NCBI RefSeq assembly: GCF_000722765.2 | Contig: NZ_CP028415.1 | Span: 750,501-814,500, forward strand | DNA length: 64,000 bases | Origin: Streptococcus mitis | Lineage (GTDB): Bacteria; Bacillota; Bacilli; Lactobacillales; Streptococcaceae | Direction of reading: 5' to 3' | Part shown: positions 20,046-29,740 of the stretch, piece after piece | How the letters are laid out: every line of letters begins with the position of its first letter | Numbering within the stretch: position 1 is the first letter of the stretch | The notes under the pieces: model-generated | What the model was told of the DNA's origin: nothing | Database searches by the model: none | What the model saw: the letters and a program-made list of their open reading frames with translations, nothing else | Program-made: the position numbers and the translations under genes

Positions 20046-21928
20046 TGAAAAAGAAATTAACTAGTTTAGCACTTGCAGGCGCTTTTTTAGGTTTGTCATT
20101 TCATGGGAATGTTCAAGCTCAAGAAAGTTCAGGAAATAAAATCCACTTTATAAATGTTCAGGAAGGTGGTAGTGATGCGATCATTCTTGAAAGTAATGGA
20201 CATTTTGCCATGGTGGATACAGGAGAAGATTATGATTTTCCAGATGGTAGTGATTCTCGTTATCCATGGAGAGAAGGAATTGAGACATCTTATAAGCATA
20301 TTTTAACAGATCGCGTTTCGCGACATTTAAAGGAATTGGGTGTCCAAAAACTTGATTTTATTTTGGTGACCCATACCCACAGTGATCATATTGGAAATGT
20401 TGATGAATTACTGCGAACCTATCCAGTTGGCCGTATCTACATGAAAAAATACTCTGATAGTCGGATTACAACACCAACTCATCTATGGGATAATCTGTAT
20501 GGCTATGATAAGGTTTTACAGACTGCTGCAGAAAAAGGTGTTTCAGTTATTCAAAACATCACACAAGGAGATGCTCATTTTCAGTTTGGGGACATGGATA
20601 TTCAACTCTATAACTATGAGAATGAAACCGATTCATCAGGTGAATTAAAGAAAATTTGGGATGATAATTCCAATTCCTTGATTAGTGTAGTGAAAGTCAA
20701 TGGCAAGAAAATTTACCTTGGGGGAGATTTGGATAATGCTCACGGAGCAGAAGACAAGTATGGTCCTCTCATTGGAAAAGTTGATTTGATGAAGTTTAAT
20801 CATCACTATGATACCAATAAATCAAATACCAAGGATTTCATTAAAAATTTGAGTCCGAGTTTGATTGTTCAAACTTCAGATAGTCTACCTTGGAAAAATG
20901 GTGTTGATAGTGAGTATGTCAATTGGCTCAAAGAACGAGGAATTGAGAGAATCAACGCAGCCAGCAAAGACTATGATGCAACAGTTTTTGATATTCGAAA
21001 AGACGGTTTTGTCAATATTTCAACATCCTACAAACCGATTCCAAGTTTTCAAGCTGGTTGGCATAAGAGTGCATATGGGAACTGGTGGTATCAAGCGCCT
21101 GATTCTACAGGAGAATATGCAGTAGGTTGGAATGAAATCAAGGGTGAATGGTATTACTTCAACCAAACGGGTATCTTGTTACAGAATCAATGGAAAAAAT
21201 GGAACAATCGTTGGTTCTATTTGACAGACTCTGGTGCCTCTGCTAAAAATTGGAAGAAAATCAATGGAAGCTGGTATTATTTCAATAAAGAAAATCAGAT
21301 GGAGACAGGTTGGCTGAATACTGGAGGACAGACCTATTATCTATCAAATGATGGGGATATGGTAACCGGATGGCGTAAGATTGATAGTCAATGGTATTAT
21401 TTTGCCCAATCAGGAGAAATGAAAACGGGCTGGGTAAAAGATAAAGAAACCTGGTACTATATGGATTCTACTGGTATCATGAAGACAGGTGAGATAGAAG
21501 TTGCTGGTCATTATTACTATCTAGAAGATTCAGGAGCTATGAAGCAAGGTTGGCTTAAAAAGGCAAATGATTGGTACTTCTACAATGTAGACGGTGCACG
21601 AGCTGTGGGTTGGATCAAAGACAAGGATAAATGGTACTTCTTGAAAGAAGATGGTCAATTACTTGTGAATGGTAAGACACCAGAAGGCTATACTGTTGAT
21701 TCAAGTGGAGCCTGGTTAGTGGATATTCCGGTCGAGAAATCTTCTACAACTAGAACTACAAGTAATTCGGAAATAAAAGAATCCAAAGAAGTAGTTAAAA
21801 AAGAACTAGAAAATAAAGAAACGAGTCAACACGAAAGTGTTACAAGTTCTTCATCTAGTCAAGATTTGACTTCTTCAACTTCACAAATCTCTGAAACGAG
21901 TGCAAACAAATCGGAATCAGGACAATAG
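20045..21928 (+). CDS. cbpE: Choline-binding protein E, phosphorylcholine esterase (Pce)
   Basis: Secreted surface enzyme that removes phosphorylcholine from teichoic acid. The 627 residues comprise a signal peptide (cut near VQAQE, residue 25), a metallo-beta-lactamase-fold esterase domain to about residue 335 with the metal motif HTHSDH at 110-115, about ten choline-binding repeats of the GWxxxxxxWYY type (about 345-560), and a Ser/Thr/Glu-rich tail. One metal-site region reads NHHYD near residue 257, where I recall NHHHD in pneumococcal Pce. TAATG couples it to rluD, unusual for a surface protein after an rRNA-modification gene. Confidence 0.93.
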   Translation: MKKKLTSLALAGAFLGLSFHGNVQAQESSGNKIHFINVQEGGSDAIILESNGHFAMVDTGEDYDFPDGSDSRYPWREGIETSYKHILTDRVSRHLKELGVQKLDFILVTHTHSDHIGNVDELLRTYPVGRIYMKKYSDSRITTPTHLWDNLYGYDKVLQTAAEKGVSVIQNITQGDAHFQFGDMDIQLYNYENETDSSGELKKIWDDNSNSLISVVKVNGKKIYLGGDLDNAHGAEDKYGPLIGKVDLMKFNHHYDTNKSNTKDFIKNLSPSLIVQTSDSLPWKNGVDSEYVNWLKERGIERINAASKDYDATVFDIRKDGFVNISTSYKPIPSFQAGWHKSAYGNWWYQAPDSTGEYAVGWNEIKGEWYYFNQTGILLQNQWKKWNNRWFYLTDSGASAKNWKKINGSWYYFNKENQMETGWLNTGGQTYYLSNDGDMVTGWRKIDSQWYYFAQSGEMKTGWVKDKETWYYMDSTGIMKTGEIEVAGHYYYLEDSGAMKQGWLKKANDWYFYNVDGARAVGWIKDKDKWYFLKEDGQLLVNGKTPEGYTVDSSGAWLVDIPVEKSSTTRTTSNSEIKESKEVVKKELENKETSQHESVTSSSSSQDLTSSTSQISETSANKSESGQ

Positions 21929-21930
21929 TA

Positions 21931-21958
21931 AAAAAGAAGGTTTTAGGGCCTTCTTTTT
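21931..21958 (+). terminator. cbpE terminator
   Basis: AAAGAAGG pairs with CCTTCTTTTT around TTTTAGGG. Confidence 0.87.
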
Positions 21959-21990
21959 CCTATCAACTCTTTTCTATTTCCTACCATTCA

Positions 21991-21999
21991 TGTTATAAT
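21991..21999 (+). promoter_or_regulatory. Extended -10 promoter of proBAC
   Basis: TGTTATAAT lies 29 nt before the chosen proB start. Confidence 0.65.
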
Positions 22000-22028
22000 G
22001 GATAAATATGAAGAATCGGAGTGAGACT

Positions 22029-23138
22029 ATGAAATACAAACGGATTGTCTTTAAGGTGGGGACTTCTTCTCTGACAAATGAGGATGGAAGTTTATCACGT
22101 AGTAAGGTAAAGGCTATTACCCAGCAGTTGGCTATGCTGCACGAGGCTGGTCATGAATTGATTTTGGTGTCGTCAGGTGCCATTGCTGCTGGTTTTGGGG
22201 CCTTAGGATTTAAAAAGCGTCCGACTAAGATTGCTGATAAACAGGCTTCAGCAGCGGTAGGGCAAGGCCTTTTGTTGGAAGAATACACGACCAATCTTCT
22301 CTTGCGCCAAATCGTTTCTGCACAAATCTTGCTGACCCAGGATGATTTTGTGGATAAGCGCCGTTATAAAAATGCTCATCAGGCTTTGTCGGTTTTACTT
22401 AGCCGTGGCGCGATTCCTATCATCAATGAGAATGACAGTGTCGTTATTGATGAGCTCAAGGTTGGGGACAATGATACTCTGAGTGCACAGGTAGCGGCCA
22501 TGGTCCAAGCAGACCTTTTGGTCCTCTTGACAGATGTGGACGGTCTTTATACTGGAAATCCTAATTCAGACCCAACAGCCAAACGCTTGGAGCGAATCGA
22601 GACCATCAATCGTGAGATTATTGATATGGCCGGTGGAGCTGGTTCGTCTAATGGTACAGGTGGCATGTTAACCAAAATCAAGGCTGCCACCATTGCGACG
22701 GAATCAGGAGTTCCTGTTTATATCTGCTCATCCTTGAAGTCAGATGCCATGATTGAGGCAGCTGAGGAGACCAAGGATGGTTCCTACTTTGTTGCTCAAG
22801 AGAAGGGACTTCGTACCCAAAAACAATGGCTGGCCTTTTATGCTCAGAGTCAAGGTTCTATTTGGGTTGATAAAGGGGCTGCAGAAGCCCTCTCCCAACA
22901 TGGAAAGAGTCTTCTTTTATCTGGTATTGTTGACGCAGAAGGAGCATTTTCTTACGGTGATATCGTGACAGTATTTGACAAGGAAAGTGGAAAATCACTT
23001 GGAAAAGGACGCGTGCAATTTGGGGCATCTGCTTTGGAGGATATGTTGCGTTCTCAAAAAGCCAAGGGTGTCTTGATTCACCGTGATGACTGGATTTCCA
23101 TTACTCCTGAAATCCAACTACTCTTTACAGAATTTTAG
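22029..23138 (+). CDS. proB: Glutamate 5-kinase
   Basis: First step of proline synthesis from glutamate. The 369-residue protein starts [15 protein letters not shown] with GGAG upstream; an ATG seven codons earlier lies only eight bases after the -10 and is less likely. The amino-acid kinase domain covers about residues 1-255 ([34 protein letters not shown]) and a C-terminal PUA domain about 275-365. It is followed by proA at 9 nt. Confidence 0.95.
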   Translation: MKYKRIVFKVGTSSLTNEDGSLSRSKVKAITQQLAMLHEAGHELILVSSGAIAAGFGALGFKKRPTKIADKQASAAVGQGLLLEEYTTNLLLRQIVSAQILLTQDDFVDKRRYKNAHQALSVLLSRGAIPIINENDSVVIDELKVGDNDTLSAQVAAMVQADLLVLLTDVDGLYTGNPNSDPTAKRLERIETINREIIDMAGGAGSSNGTGGMLTKIKAATIATESGVPVYICSSLKSDAMIEAAEETKDGSYFVAQEKGLRTQKQWLAFYAQSQGSIWVDKGAAEALSQHGKSLLLSGIVDAEGAFSYGDIVTVFDKESGKSLGKGRVQFGASALEDMLRSQKAKGVLIHRDDWISITPEIQLLFTEF

Positions 23139-23147
23139 AGGTAAACT

Positions 23148-24410
23148 ATGGTAAGTACACAAGAACAATTTGAACAGGTACAGGCTGTTAAAAAATCGAT
23201 CAACACAGCTAGTGAAGAGGTGAAAAACCAAGCCTTGTTAGCCATGGCTAATCACTTATTAGTAGCTACTGAGGAGATTTTAGCGGCCAATGCCCTCGAT
23301 ATGGAAGAGGCCAAGGGTAAAATCTCAGATGTGATGCTGGATCGTCTTTATTTGGATGCAGGGCGTATAGAAGCAATGGCAACTGGGATTCGTGAAGTGG
23401 TTGCTTTACCAGATCCAATCGGTGAAGTTTTAGAAACAAGTCATCTTGAAAATGGTTTGGTTATCACCAAAAAACGTGTGGCTATAGGTGTTATCGGTAT
23501 TATCTATGAAAGCCGTCCAAATGTGACGTCTGATGCGGCTGCTTTAGCTCTTAAAAGTGGAAATGCGGTTGTTCTTCGTAGTGGGAAGGATGCCTATCAG
23601 ACAGCCCATGCCATTGTCACAGCCTTGAAGAAGGGCTTGGAAACGACTACTATTCACCCAGATGTGATTCAACTGGTGGAAGATACCAGCCGAGAAAGCA
23701 GTTATGCTATGATGAAGGCAAAGGGCTATCTAGATCTTCTCATTCCTCGTGGAGGAGCTGGTTTGATCAATGCAGTGGTTGAGAATGCTATTGTACCTGT
23801 TATCGAGACTGGGACTGGGATTGTCCATGTTTATGTGGATAAGGATGCAGATGAAGACAAGGCTCTGTCTATCATCAACAATGCCAAAACCAGTCGTCCT
23901 TCTGTATGTAATGCCATGGAGGTATTGCTAGTTCATGAAGACAAGGCAGCAAGCTTCCTTCCTCTCTTGGAGCAAGTGCTGGTTGAGAATCGAAAAGAAG
24001 CTGGGTTGGAACCAATTCAATTCCGCTTGGATGAAAAAGCAAGTCAGTTTGTTTCAGGTCAAGCAGCTGAGGCTCAAGACTTTGACACTGAGTTTTTAGA
24101 CTATGTCCTAGCGGTTAAGGTTGTGAGCAGTTTAGAAGAAGCGGTTGCCCATATTGAAGCCCACAGTACCCATCATTCGGATGCCATTGTGACGGAAAAT
24201 GCTGAAGCTGCAGCTTACTTTACAGATCAAGTAGACTCTGCAGCTGTCTATGTTAATGCCTCAACTCGTTTCACCGATGGTGGCCAATTTGGACTTGGAT
24301 GCGAGATGGGGATTTCGACTCAGAAACTGCACGCGCGTGGTCCAATGGGCTTGAAAGAGTTGACCAGCTACAAGTATGTGGTTACTGGTGACGGACAGAT
24401 AAGGGAGTAA
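23148..24410 (+). CDS. proA: Glutamate-5-semialdehyde dehydrogenase (gamma-glutamyl phosphate reductase)
   Basis: NADPH-dependent reduction of glutamyl-5-phosphate, the second step of proline synthesis. The 420-residue aldehyde dehydrogenase-fold protein shows [18 protein letters not shown] near residue 110, LRSGKDA near 142 and the catalytic-Cys block [18 protein letters not shown] near 245. It lies between proB and proC with tiny gaps. Confidence 0.96.
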   Translation: MVSTQEQFEQVQAVKKSINTASEEVKNQALLAMANHLLVATEEILAANALDMEEAKGKISDVMLDRLYLDAGRIEAMATGIREVVALPDPIGEVLETSHLENGLVITKKRVAIGVIGIIYESRPNVTSDAAALALKSGNAVVLRSGKDAYQTAHAIVTALKKGLETTTIHPDVIQLVEDTSRESSYAMMKAKGYLDLLIPRGGAGLINAVVENAIVPVIETGTGIVHVYVDKDADEDKALSIINNAKTSRPSVCNAMEVLLVHEDKAASFLPLLEQVLVENRKEAGLEPIQFRLDEKASQFVSGQAAEAQDFDTEFLDYVLAVKVVSSLEEAVAHIEAHSTHHSDAIVTENAEAAAYFTDQVDSAAVYVNASTRFTDGGQFGLGCEMGISTQKLHARGPMGLKELTSYKYVVTGDGQIRE

Positions 24411-24413
24411 GAG

Positions 24414-25211
24414 ATGAAGATTGGATTTATCGGTTTGGGGAATATGGGTGCTAGCTTGGCCAAGGCTGTCTTGCAGGTCAAGACAGGTGATGACCTTCTT
24501 CTTGCCAATCGTAGTCAAGCTAAGGTGGATGCTTTCATCGCCAACTTTGGTGGTCAGGCTTCCAGTAACGAAGAAATATTTGCAGAAGCAGATGTGATTT
24601 TTCTAGGAGTGAAGCCTGCTCAGTTTTCTGAACTGCTTTCTCAATATCAGACCATCCTTGAAAAAAGAGAAAGTCTTCTTTTGATTTCTATGGCAGCTGG
24701 ATTGACTTTAGAAAAACTAGCAAGTCTTATCCCAAGTCAGCACAGAATTGTTCGTATGATGCCCAATACCTCTGCTTCTATTGGTCAAGGAGTGATTAGT
24801 TATGCATTGTCTCCTAATTGCAGGGCTGAGGACAGTGAGCTCTTTTGTCAGCTTTTAACTAACGCTGGTCTCTTGGTTGAACTAGGAGAAGGCTTAATCG
24901 ATGCGGCGACAGGTCTTGCAGGCTGTGGACCGGCCTTTGTCTATCTCTTTATTGAGGCCTTGGCAGATGCGGGCGTTCAGACGGGATTACCAAGAGAAAC
25001 GGCATTGAAAATGGCTGCTCAAACTGTGGTAGGAGCTGGGCAATTGGTCCTTGAAAGTCAGCAACATCCTGGAGTATTGAAAGACCAAGTCTGTAGCCCA
25101 GGCGGTTCGACTATCGCTGGTGTAGTAAGCCTAGAAGCGCATGCTTTTCGAGGAACAGTCATGGATGCAGTTGGTCAAGCCTACAAACGAACACAAGAAT
25201 TAGGTAAATAA
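24414..25211 (+). CDS. proC: Pyrroline-5-carboxylate reductase
   Basis: Final step of proline synthesis. The 265 residues begin with the Rossmann motif IGFIGLGNMGASLA. RMMPNTSASIGQG lies near residue 118, GCGPAFVYLFIEALADAG near 165 and the C-terminal CSPGGSTIAG near 225. It starts three bases after proA, so the three pro genes form one operon. Confidence 0.96.
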   Translation: MKIGFIGLGNMGASLAKAVLQVKTGDDLLLANRSQAKVDAFIANFGGQASSNEEIFAEADVIFLGVKPAQFSELLSQYQTILEKRESLLLISMAAGLTLEKLASLIPSQHRIVRMMPNTSASIGQGVISYALSPNCRAEDSELFCQLLTNAGLLVELGEGLIDAATGLAGCGPAFVYLFIEALADAGVQTGLPRETALKMAAQTVVGAGQLVLESQQHPGVLKDQVCSPGGSTIAGVVSLEAHAFRGTVMDAVGQAYKRTQELGK

Positions 25212-25237
25212 GAGGTAGTTTTATCTGCCTCTTTTAT
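25210..25237 (+). terminator. proBAC terminator
   Basis: AAGAGGTAG pairs with CTGCCTCTT around TTTTAT, ending TTTTA. Confidence 0.75.
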
Positions 25238-25264
25238 GGTGTTTGAAATGCGAAGACAAAAAGA

Positions 25265-25295
25265 TTGTCACAAACCCCTATTTTTTTGATAGAAT
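25265..25295 (+). promoter_or_regulatory. tmk operon promoter
   Basis: TTGTCA, a 19-bp spacer, and an extended TGATAGAAT -10. Confidence 0.5.
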
Positions 25296-25324
25296 AGAAG
25301 TAGTAAAAAAGAAATGAGTTAGAC

Positions 25325-25963
25325 ATGTCAAAAGGATTTTTAGTCTCTCTTGAGGGACCAGAGGGAGCAGGAAAGACCAGTGTTTTAGAGGCTCTGCTAC
25401 CAATTTTAGAGGAAAAAGGGGTAGAGGTGCTGACGACCCGTGAACCTGGCGGAGTCTTGATTGGGGAGAAGATTCGGGAAGTAATTTTAGATCCAAGTCA
25501 TACTCAGATGGATGCTAAAACAGAGCTTTTGCTCTATATCGCCAGTCGCAGACAGCACTTGGTGGAAAAAATTCTTCCAGCACTTGAAGCTGGTAAGTTG
25601 GTCATTATGGACCGCTTCATCGATAGTTCTCTTGCCTATCAGGGATTTGGTCGTGGTTTGGACATTGAAGCCATTGACTGGCTTAACCAGTTTGCGACAG
25701 ATGGCCTCAAACCCGATTTGACACTCTATTTTGACATCGAGGTGGAAGAAGGGCTGGCTCGTATTGCTGCTAATAGCAATCGCGAGGTCAATCGTTTGGA
25801 CTTAGAAGGGTTGGACTTGCACAAAAAAGTTCGTCAAGGTTACCTTTCTCTTCTAGACAAAGAAGGAAGTCGTATTGTTAAGATTGATGCGAGTCTTCCA
25901 TTGGAGGAGGTTGTGGAAACTACCAAGGCTGTCTTGTTTGATAGAATGGGATTGGCTAAATGA
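25325..25963 (+). CDS. tmk: Thymidylate kinase
   Basis: Phosphorylates dTMP to dTDP. The 212 residues include the P-loop GPEGAGKTS at 10-18, TREPGG near 38, the [12 protein letters not shown] block near 93 and the lid region following it. It overlaps holB by four bases in ATGA and leads the tmk-holB-yabA-rsmI cluster common in Firmicutes. Confidence 0.96.
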   Translation: MSKGFLVSLEGPEGAGKTSVLEALLPILEEKGVEVLTTREPGGVLIGEKIREVILDPSHTQMDAKTELLLYIASRRQHLVEKILPALEAGKLVIMDRFIDSSLAYQGFGRGLDIEAIDWLNQFATDGLKPDLTLYFDIEVEEGLARIAANSNREVNRLDLEGLDLHKKVRQGYLSLLDKEGSRIVKIDASLPLEEVVETTKAVLFDRMGLAK

Positions 25964-26849
25964 AACAAGATCAACTAAAGGCTTGGCAGCCAGATCAGTT
26001 TGACCGCTTTGTCCGTATCCTAGAACAAGACCAGCTCAATCATGCCTACCTCTTTTCAGGTTTCTTTGGAAGCTTGGAAATGGCGCAGTTTTTGGCTAAG
26101 AGCCTTTTTTGTACAGATAAAGTAGGTGTTTTACCATGTGAGAAATGCCGAAATTGTAAGCTGATTGAACAGGGAGAATTTCCCGATGTTACTTTAATCA
26201 AGCCAGTCAATCAGGTCATCAAGACAGAACGGATTCGAGAATTAGTGGGGCAGTTTTCTCAAGCAGGGATTGAGAGCCAGCAACAGGTCTTTATTATCGA
26301 GCAAGCTGAGAAAATGCATCCTAACGCGGCTAATTCTCTGCTCAAGGTCATCGAAGAACCCCAGAGTGAGGTTTACATTTTCTTCTTGACCAGCGATGAG
26401 GAAAAGATTTTACCAACAATTCGAAGTCGGACGCAAATTTTTCACTTTAAAAAACAAGAAGAGAAGCTCATCCATCAATTAGAACAAGCAGGTCTGGTCA
26501 AGAAAAAAGCGACTCTTTTAGCCCAGTTTAGTCAATCGCGAGCTGAAGCAGAAAAGTTGGCACATCAGGCAAGTTTTTGGACCTTGGTCGATGAAAGTGA
26601 ACGCCTGCTAACCTGGTTAGTAGCTAAGAAAAAGAAAGTTATCTGCAGGTTGCTAAATTAGCGAACTTAGCAGATGACAAGGAAAAACAGGATCAGGTTT
26701 TACGGATTCTTGAAGTTCTCTGTGGACAAGATATCCTACAAGCAAGAGTAAGAGTGATTTTACAAGATTTGTTAGAAGCTAGAAAAATGTGGCAGGCTAA
26801 TGTCAGTTTTCAAAATACCATGGAATATCTGGTCTTGAAAGAAATATAA
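25960..26849 (+). pseudogene. holB: DNA polymerase III delta' subunit gene, frameshifted
   Basis: Clamp-loader delta' subunit. The first 226 or so residues read normally, with SGFFGSLEMAQF in place of Walker A (as in delta'), zinc-module cysteines CEKCRNC near residue 60 and a DnaX-like core. The frame then breaks at about 26638-26640 and stops at 26661. The missing C-terminal part continues intact in the -1 frame (LQVAKLANLADDKEKQ onward) to a stop at 26847-26849. One missing base (probably a T in GTTT, or an A in the A-rich tract just before) explains it. Because the gene is normally essential, a sequencing error is the leading explanation. Confidence 0.85.
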
Positions 26850-26888
26850 ACTCAAAAATGAACGATAAAGAAAGGAAAGGGCTGTTTT

Positions 26889-27206
26889 ATGGACAAAAAA
26901 GAATTATTTGACGCGCTGGATGATTTTTCCCAACAGTTATTGGTAACCTTAGCCGATGTGGAAGCCATCAAGAAAAATCTCAAGAGCCTGGTAGAGGAAA
27001 ATACAGCTCTTCGCTTGGAAAATAGTAAGTTGCGCGAACGCTTAGGTGAGGTGGAAGCAGATGCTCCTGTAAAAGCCAAGCATGTTCGCGAAAGTGTCCG
27101 TCGCATTTACCGTGATGGATTTCACGTATGTAATGATTTTTATGGACAACGTCGAGAGCAGGACGAAGAATGTATGTTCTGTGACGAGTTGTTATATAGG
27201 GAGTAG
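26889..27206 (+). CDS. yabA: Replication initiation control protein YabA
   Basis: Negative regulator of DnaA that also binds DnaN. The 105-residue protein has an N-terminal coiled coil (about residues 5-60, for tetramer formation) and a C-terminal zinc module with the ligands HVCNDF and CMFC near residues 79-100. Its place between holB and rsmI is the standard one. Confidence 0.93.
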
Positions 27207-27208
27207 GC

Positions 27209-28078
27209 ATGCAGATTCAAAAAAGTTTTAAGGGGCAGTCTCCCTATGGCAAGCTGTATCTAGTGGCAACGCCGATTGGCAATCTAGATGATATGACCTT
27301 TCGAGCTATTCAGACCTTGAAAGAAGTGGACTGGATTGCGGCTGAGGACACGCGCAATACAGGTCTATTGCTCAAGCATTTTGACATTTCTACCAAGCAG
27401 ATTAGTTTTCATGAGCACAATGCAAAGGAAAAGATTCCTGATTTGATTGGTTTCCTGAAAGCAGGACAAAGCATTGCTCAGGTATCCGACGCGGGTCTGC
27501 CTAGCATCTCAGACCCTGGTCATGATTTAGTCAAGGCGGCTATTGAGGAAGAAATCGCAGTTGTCACTGTTCCAGGTGCCTCTGCAGGAATTTCTGCCTT
27601 GATCGCCAGTGGTTTAGCACCACAGCCACATATCTTTTATGGTTTTTTACCGAGAAAATCAGGTCAGCAGAAGCAATTTTTCGACTTGAAAAAAGACTAT
27701 CCTGAGACTCAGATTTTCTATGAATCGCCCCATCGTGTGGCAGATACGCTAGAAAATATGCTAGAAGTCTACGGTGATCGCTCGGTCGTTTTGGTCAGAG
27801 AATTGACAAAGATTTATGAAGAATACCAACGAGGTACTATTTCTGAATTGCTGGAAAGCATCGCTGAAACGCCGCTTAAGGGAGAATGCCTTCTCATCGT
27901 TGAAGGTGCCAGCCAAGATGTGGAGGAAAAGGACGAGGAAGATTTGTTCTTAGAAATCCAAGCTCGTATCCAGCAAGGCATGAAGAAAAATCAAGCTATT
28001 AAGGAAGTTGCTAAGTTTTACCAGTGGAATAAAAGCCAGCTCTATGCTGCCTACCACGACTGGGAAGAAAATCAATAA
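27209..28078 (+). CDS. rsmI: 16S rRNA (cytidine-1402-2'-O)-methyltransferase
   Basis: SAM-dependent tetrapyrrole-methylase-fold enzyme acting on the ribosomal decoding centre. The 289 residues show LYLVATPIGNLDDMTFRA near residue 17, EDTRNT near 45, VSDAGLPSISDPG near 92 and VPGASAG near 122. It begins two bases after yabA. Confidence 0.95.
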   Translation: MQIQKSFKGQSPYGKLYLVATPIGNLDDMTFRAIQTLKEVDWIAAEDTRNTGLLLKHFDISTKQISFHEHNAKEKIPDLIGFLKAGQSIAQVSDAGLPSISDPGHDLVKAAIEEEIAVVTVPGASAGISALIASGLAPQPHIFYGFLPRKSGQQKQFFDLKKDYPETQIFYESPHRVADTLENMLEVYGDRSVVLVRELTKIYEEYQRGTISELLESIAETPLKGECLLIVEGASQDVEEKDEEDLFLEIQARIQQGMKKNQAIKEVAKFYQWNKSQLYAAYHDWEENQ

Positions 28079-28090
28079 AACGACTAAACA

Positions 28091-28118
28091 GGGAAGTTTG
28101 CCTTCTTCCCTTTTTTTG
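28091..28118 (+). terminator. rsmI terminator
   Basis: GGGAAG pairs with CTTCCC around TTTGCCTT, followed by seven T. Confidence 0.83.
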
Positions 28119-28125
28119 TTATACT
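28117..28125 (+). promoter_or_regulatory. Extended -10 promoter before the trmFO leader
   Basis: TGTTATACT follows the rsmI T-run. Transcription from about 28132 would give a leader of roughly 190 nt that contains the whole repeat element. Confidence 0.55.
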
Positions 28126-28151
28126 AGTAGAAGAAAAAATAGAAAGATTTG

Positions 28152-28306
28152 TGGGAGTGAAAAAGTCCAGTGGACTTTTTCAGCCTGAGCCAAGAAACTC
28201 GAAAGCGAAGTAAGTCCAGTGGACTTTTTCAGCCTGAGCCAAGAAATTCGAGAGCTAAGTAAGTCCTGTGGACTTTTTCAATGTGAATCTTGTCTTCACA
28301 CTCCCA
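28152..28306 (+). repeat. 155-bp element with tandem hairpins in the trmFO leader
   Basis: The element is bounded by the inverted 8-mers TGGGAGTG (28152-28159) and CACTCCCA (28299-28306). Inside are two full copies and one partial copy of a 49-bp unit starting at 28163, 28212 and 28261; the two full copies differ at three positions. Each unit starts with AAGTCC-AGT-GGACTTTTT (TGT loop in the third), a terminator-like hairpin. I do not recognise it as BOX, RUP or SPRITE. It ends just before the trmFO Shine-Dalgarno. Confidence 0.8.
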
Positions 28307-28322
28307 AAGAGGTATTAGTGTC

Positions 28323-29657
28323 GTGTCTCAATCTTATATCAATGTTATCGGTGCTGGTTTGGCAGGTTCTGAAGCAGCCTACCAAATCGCAGAACGTGGT
28401 ATCCCAGTTAAACTCTATGAAATGCGTGGTGTCAAGTCAACACCCCAGCACAAAACAGACAATTTTGCTGAGTTAGTTTGTTCCAATTCTCTACGTGGAG
28501 ATGCTTTGACAAATGCAGTGGGTCTCCTCAAGGAAGAAATGCGTCGCTTGGGTTCTGTTATTTTGGAATCTGCTGAGGCTACACGTGTTCCTGCAGGTGG
28601 TGCTCTTGCGGTGGACCGAGATGGTTTCTCACAGATGGTGACTGAAAAAGTTGCCAACCACCCCTTGATTGAAGTGGTTCGTGATGAAATTACAGAATTG
28701 CCGACAGATGTTATTACGGTTGTCGCTACTGGTCCTTTGACCAGCGATGCTCTGGCTGAAAAGATTCATGCCCTTAATGACGGTGATGGCTTCTATTTCT
28801 ACGATGCGGCAGCCCCTATTATCGACGTCAATACTATTGATATGAGCAAGGTCTATCTCAAGTCTCGTTATGACAAGGGAGAAGCGGCCTACCTCAATGC
28901 TCCAATGACCAAGCAAGAATTTATGGATTTCCATGAAGCCTTGGTTAATGCGGAAGAAGCACCGCTCAATTCTTTTGAAAAAGAAAAGTACTTTGAAGGC
29001 TGTATGCCCATCGAAGTCATGGCCAAACGTGGCATTAAAACTATGCTTTATGGTCCTATGAAACCAGTGGGTCTCGAGTATCCGGACGATTACACAGGAC
29101 CTCGCGATGGAGAATTCAAAACACCTTATGCGGTGGTTCAGCTTCGTCAGGACAATGCAGCTGGTAGCCTCTATAATATCGTCGGTTTCCAGACCCACCT
29201 CAAATGGGGAGAACAAAAGCGTGTCTTCCAAATGATTCCAGGTCTTGAAAATGCTGAGTTTGTTCGTTATGGTGTTATGCACCGCAATTCTTACATGGAT
29301 TCACCAAATCTTCTTGAGCAGACTTACCGTTCTAAGAAACAATCAAATCTCTTCTTTGCTGGTCAGATGACGGGTGTGGAAGGCTATGTTGAGTCCGCAG
29401 CGTCAGGCTTAGTTGCGGGAATTAACGCGGCTCGTCTCTTCAAGGGAGAAAGCGAGGCTGTTTTCCCAGAGACTACAGCGATTGGAAGTCTGGCTCATTA
29501 CATCACCCATGCGGACAGCAAACATTTCCAACCAATGAATGTCAATTTTGGAATCATCAAGGAGTTGGAAGGCGAGCGTATCCGTGATAAGAAGGCTCGT
29601 TATGAAAAAATTGCAGAGCGTGCTCTTTCTGACTTAGAGGAATTTTTAACTGTCTAA
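28323..29657 (+). CDS. trmFO: tRNA uridine-54 5-methyltransferase (folate- and FAD-dependent)
   Basis: Makes ribothymidine at tRNA position 54 using methylene-tetrahydrofolate and FAD. The FAD-binding motif is [12 protein letters not shown] near residue 8, and the protein has the GidA-like [13 protein letters not shown] region near 50 and the C-terminal [20 protein letters not shown] near 360. The GTG start is chosen because it has AAGAGG ten bases upstream and gives 444 residues, the usual length; an in-frame upstream ATG lies inside the repeat element. Confidence 0.93.
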   Translation: MSQSYINVIGAGLAGSEAAYQIAERGIPVKLYEMRGVKSTPQHKTDNFAELVCSNSLRGDALTNAVGLLKEEMRRLGSVILESAEATRVPAGGALAVDRDGFSQMVTEKVANHPLIEVVRDEITELPTDVITVVATGPLTSDALAEKIHALNDGDGFYFYDAAAPIIDVNTIDMSKVYLKSRYDKGEAAYLNAPMTKQEFMDFHEALVNAEEAPLNSFEKEKYFEGCMPIEVMAKRGIKTMLYGPMKPVGLEYPDDYTGPRDGEFKTPYAVVQLRQDNAAGSLYNIVGFQTHLKWGEQKRVFQMIPGLENAEFVRYGVMHRNSYMDSPNLLEQTYRSKKQSNLFFAGQMTGVEGYVESAASGLVAGINAARLFKGESEAVFPETTAIGSLAHYITHADSKHFQPMNVNFGIIKELEGERIRDKKARYEKIAERALSDLEEFLTV

Positions 29658-29704
29658 TTTTTTTGAAAGAATTGCTCATGATACTATAAAAATCTTAGAA
29701 ATTG

Positions 29705-29713
29705 TGATAAAAT
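29705..29713 (+). promoter_or_regulatory. Extended -10 promoter of pyrH-frr
   Basis: TGATAAAAT lies 27 nt before pyrH. Confidence 0.5.
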
Positions 29714-29740
29714 AGGTAGGATAAAAAAAGGAGAGTGAAA

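Noticed and set aside
26626..26680. Programmed -1 frameshifting in holB, from the A-rich slip tract and a downstream stem ATCTGC/GCAGAT
   Set aside because: The heptamer does not match a good X XXY YYZ site in frame, the stem begins almost directly after the tract with no spacer, and HolB is not known to use frameshifting. A missing base is simpler.
28629..29282. A 217-codon open frame on the minus strand within trmFO
   Set aside because: It lies wholly inside a well-conserved gene, has no Shine-Dalgarno and shows no recognisable domain; it is a shadow of codon bias.
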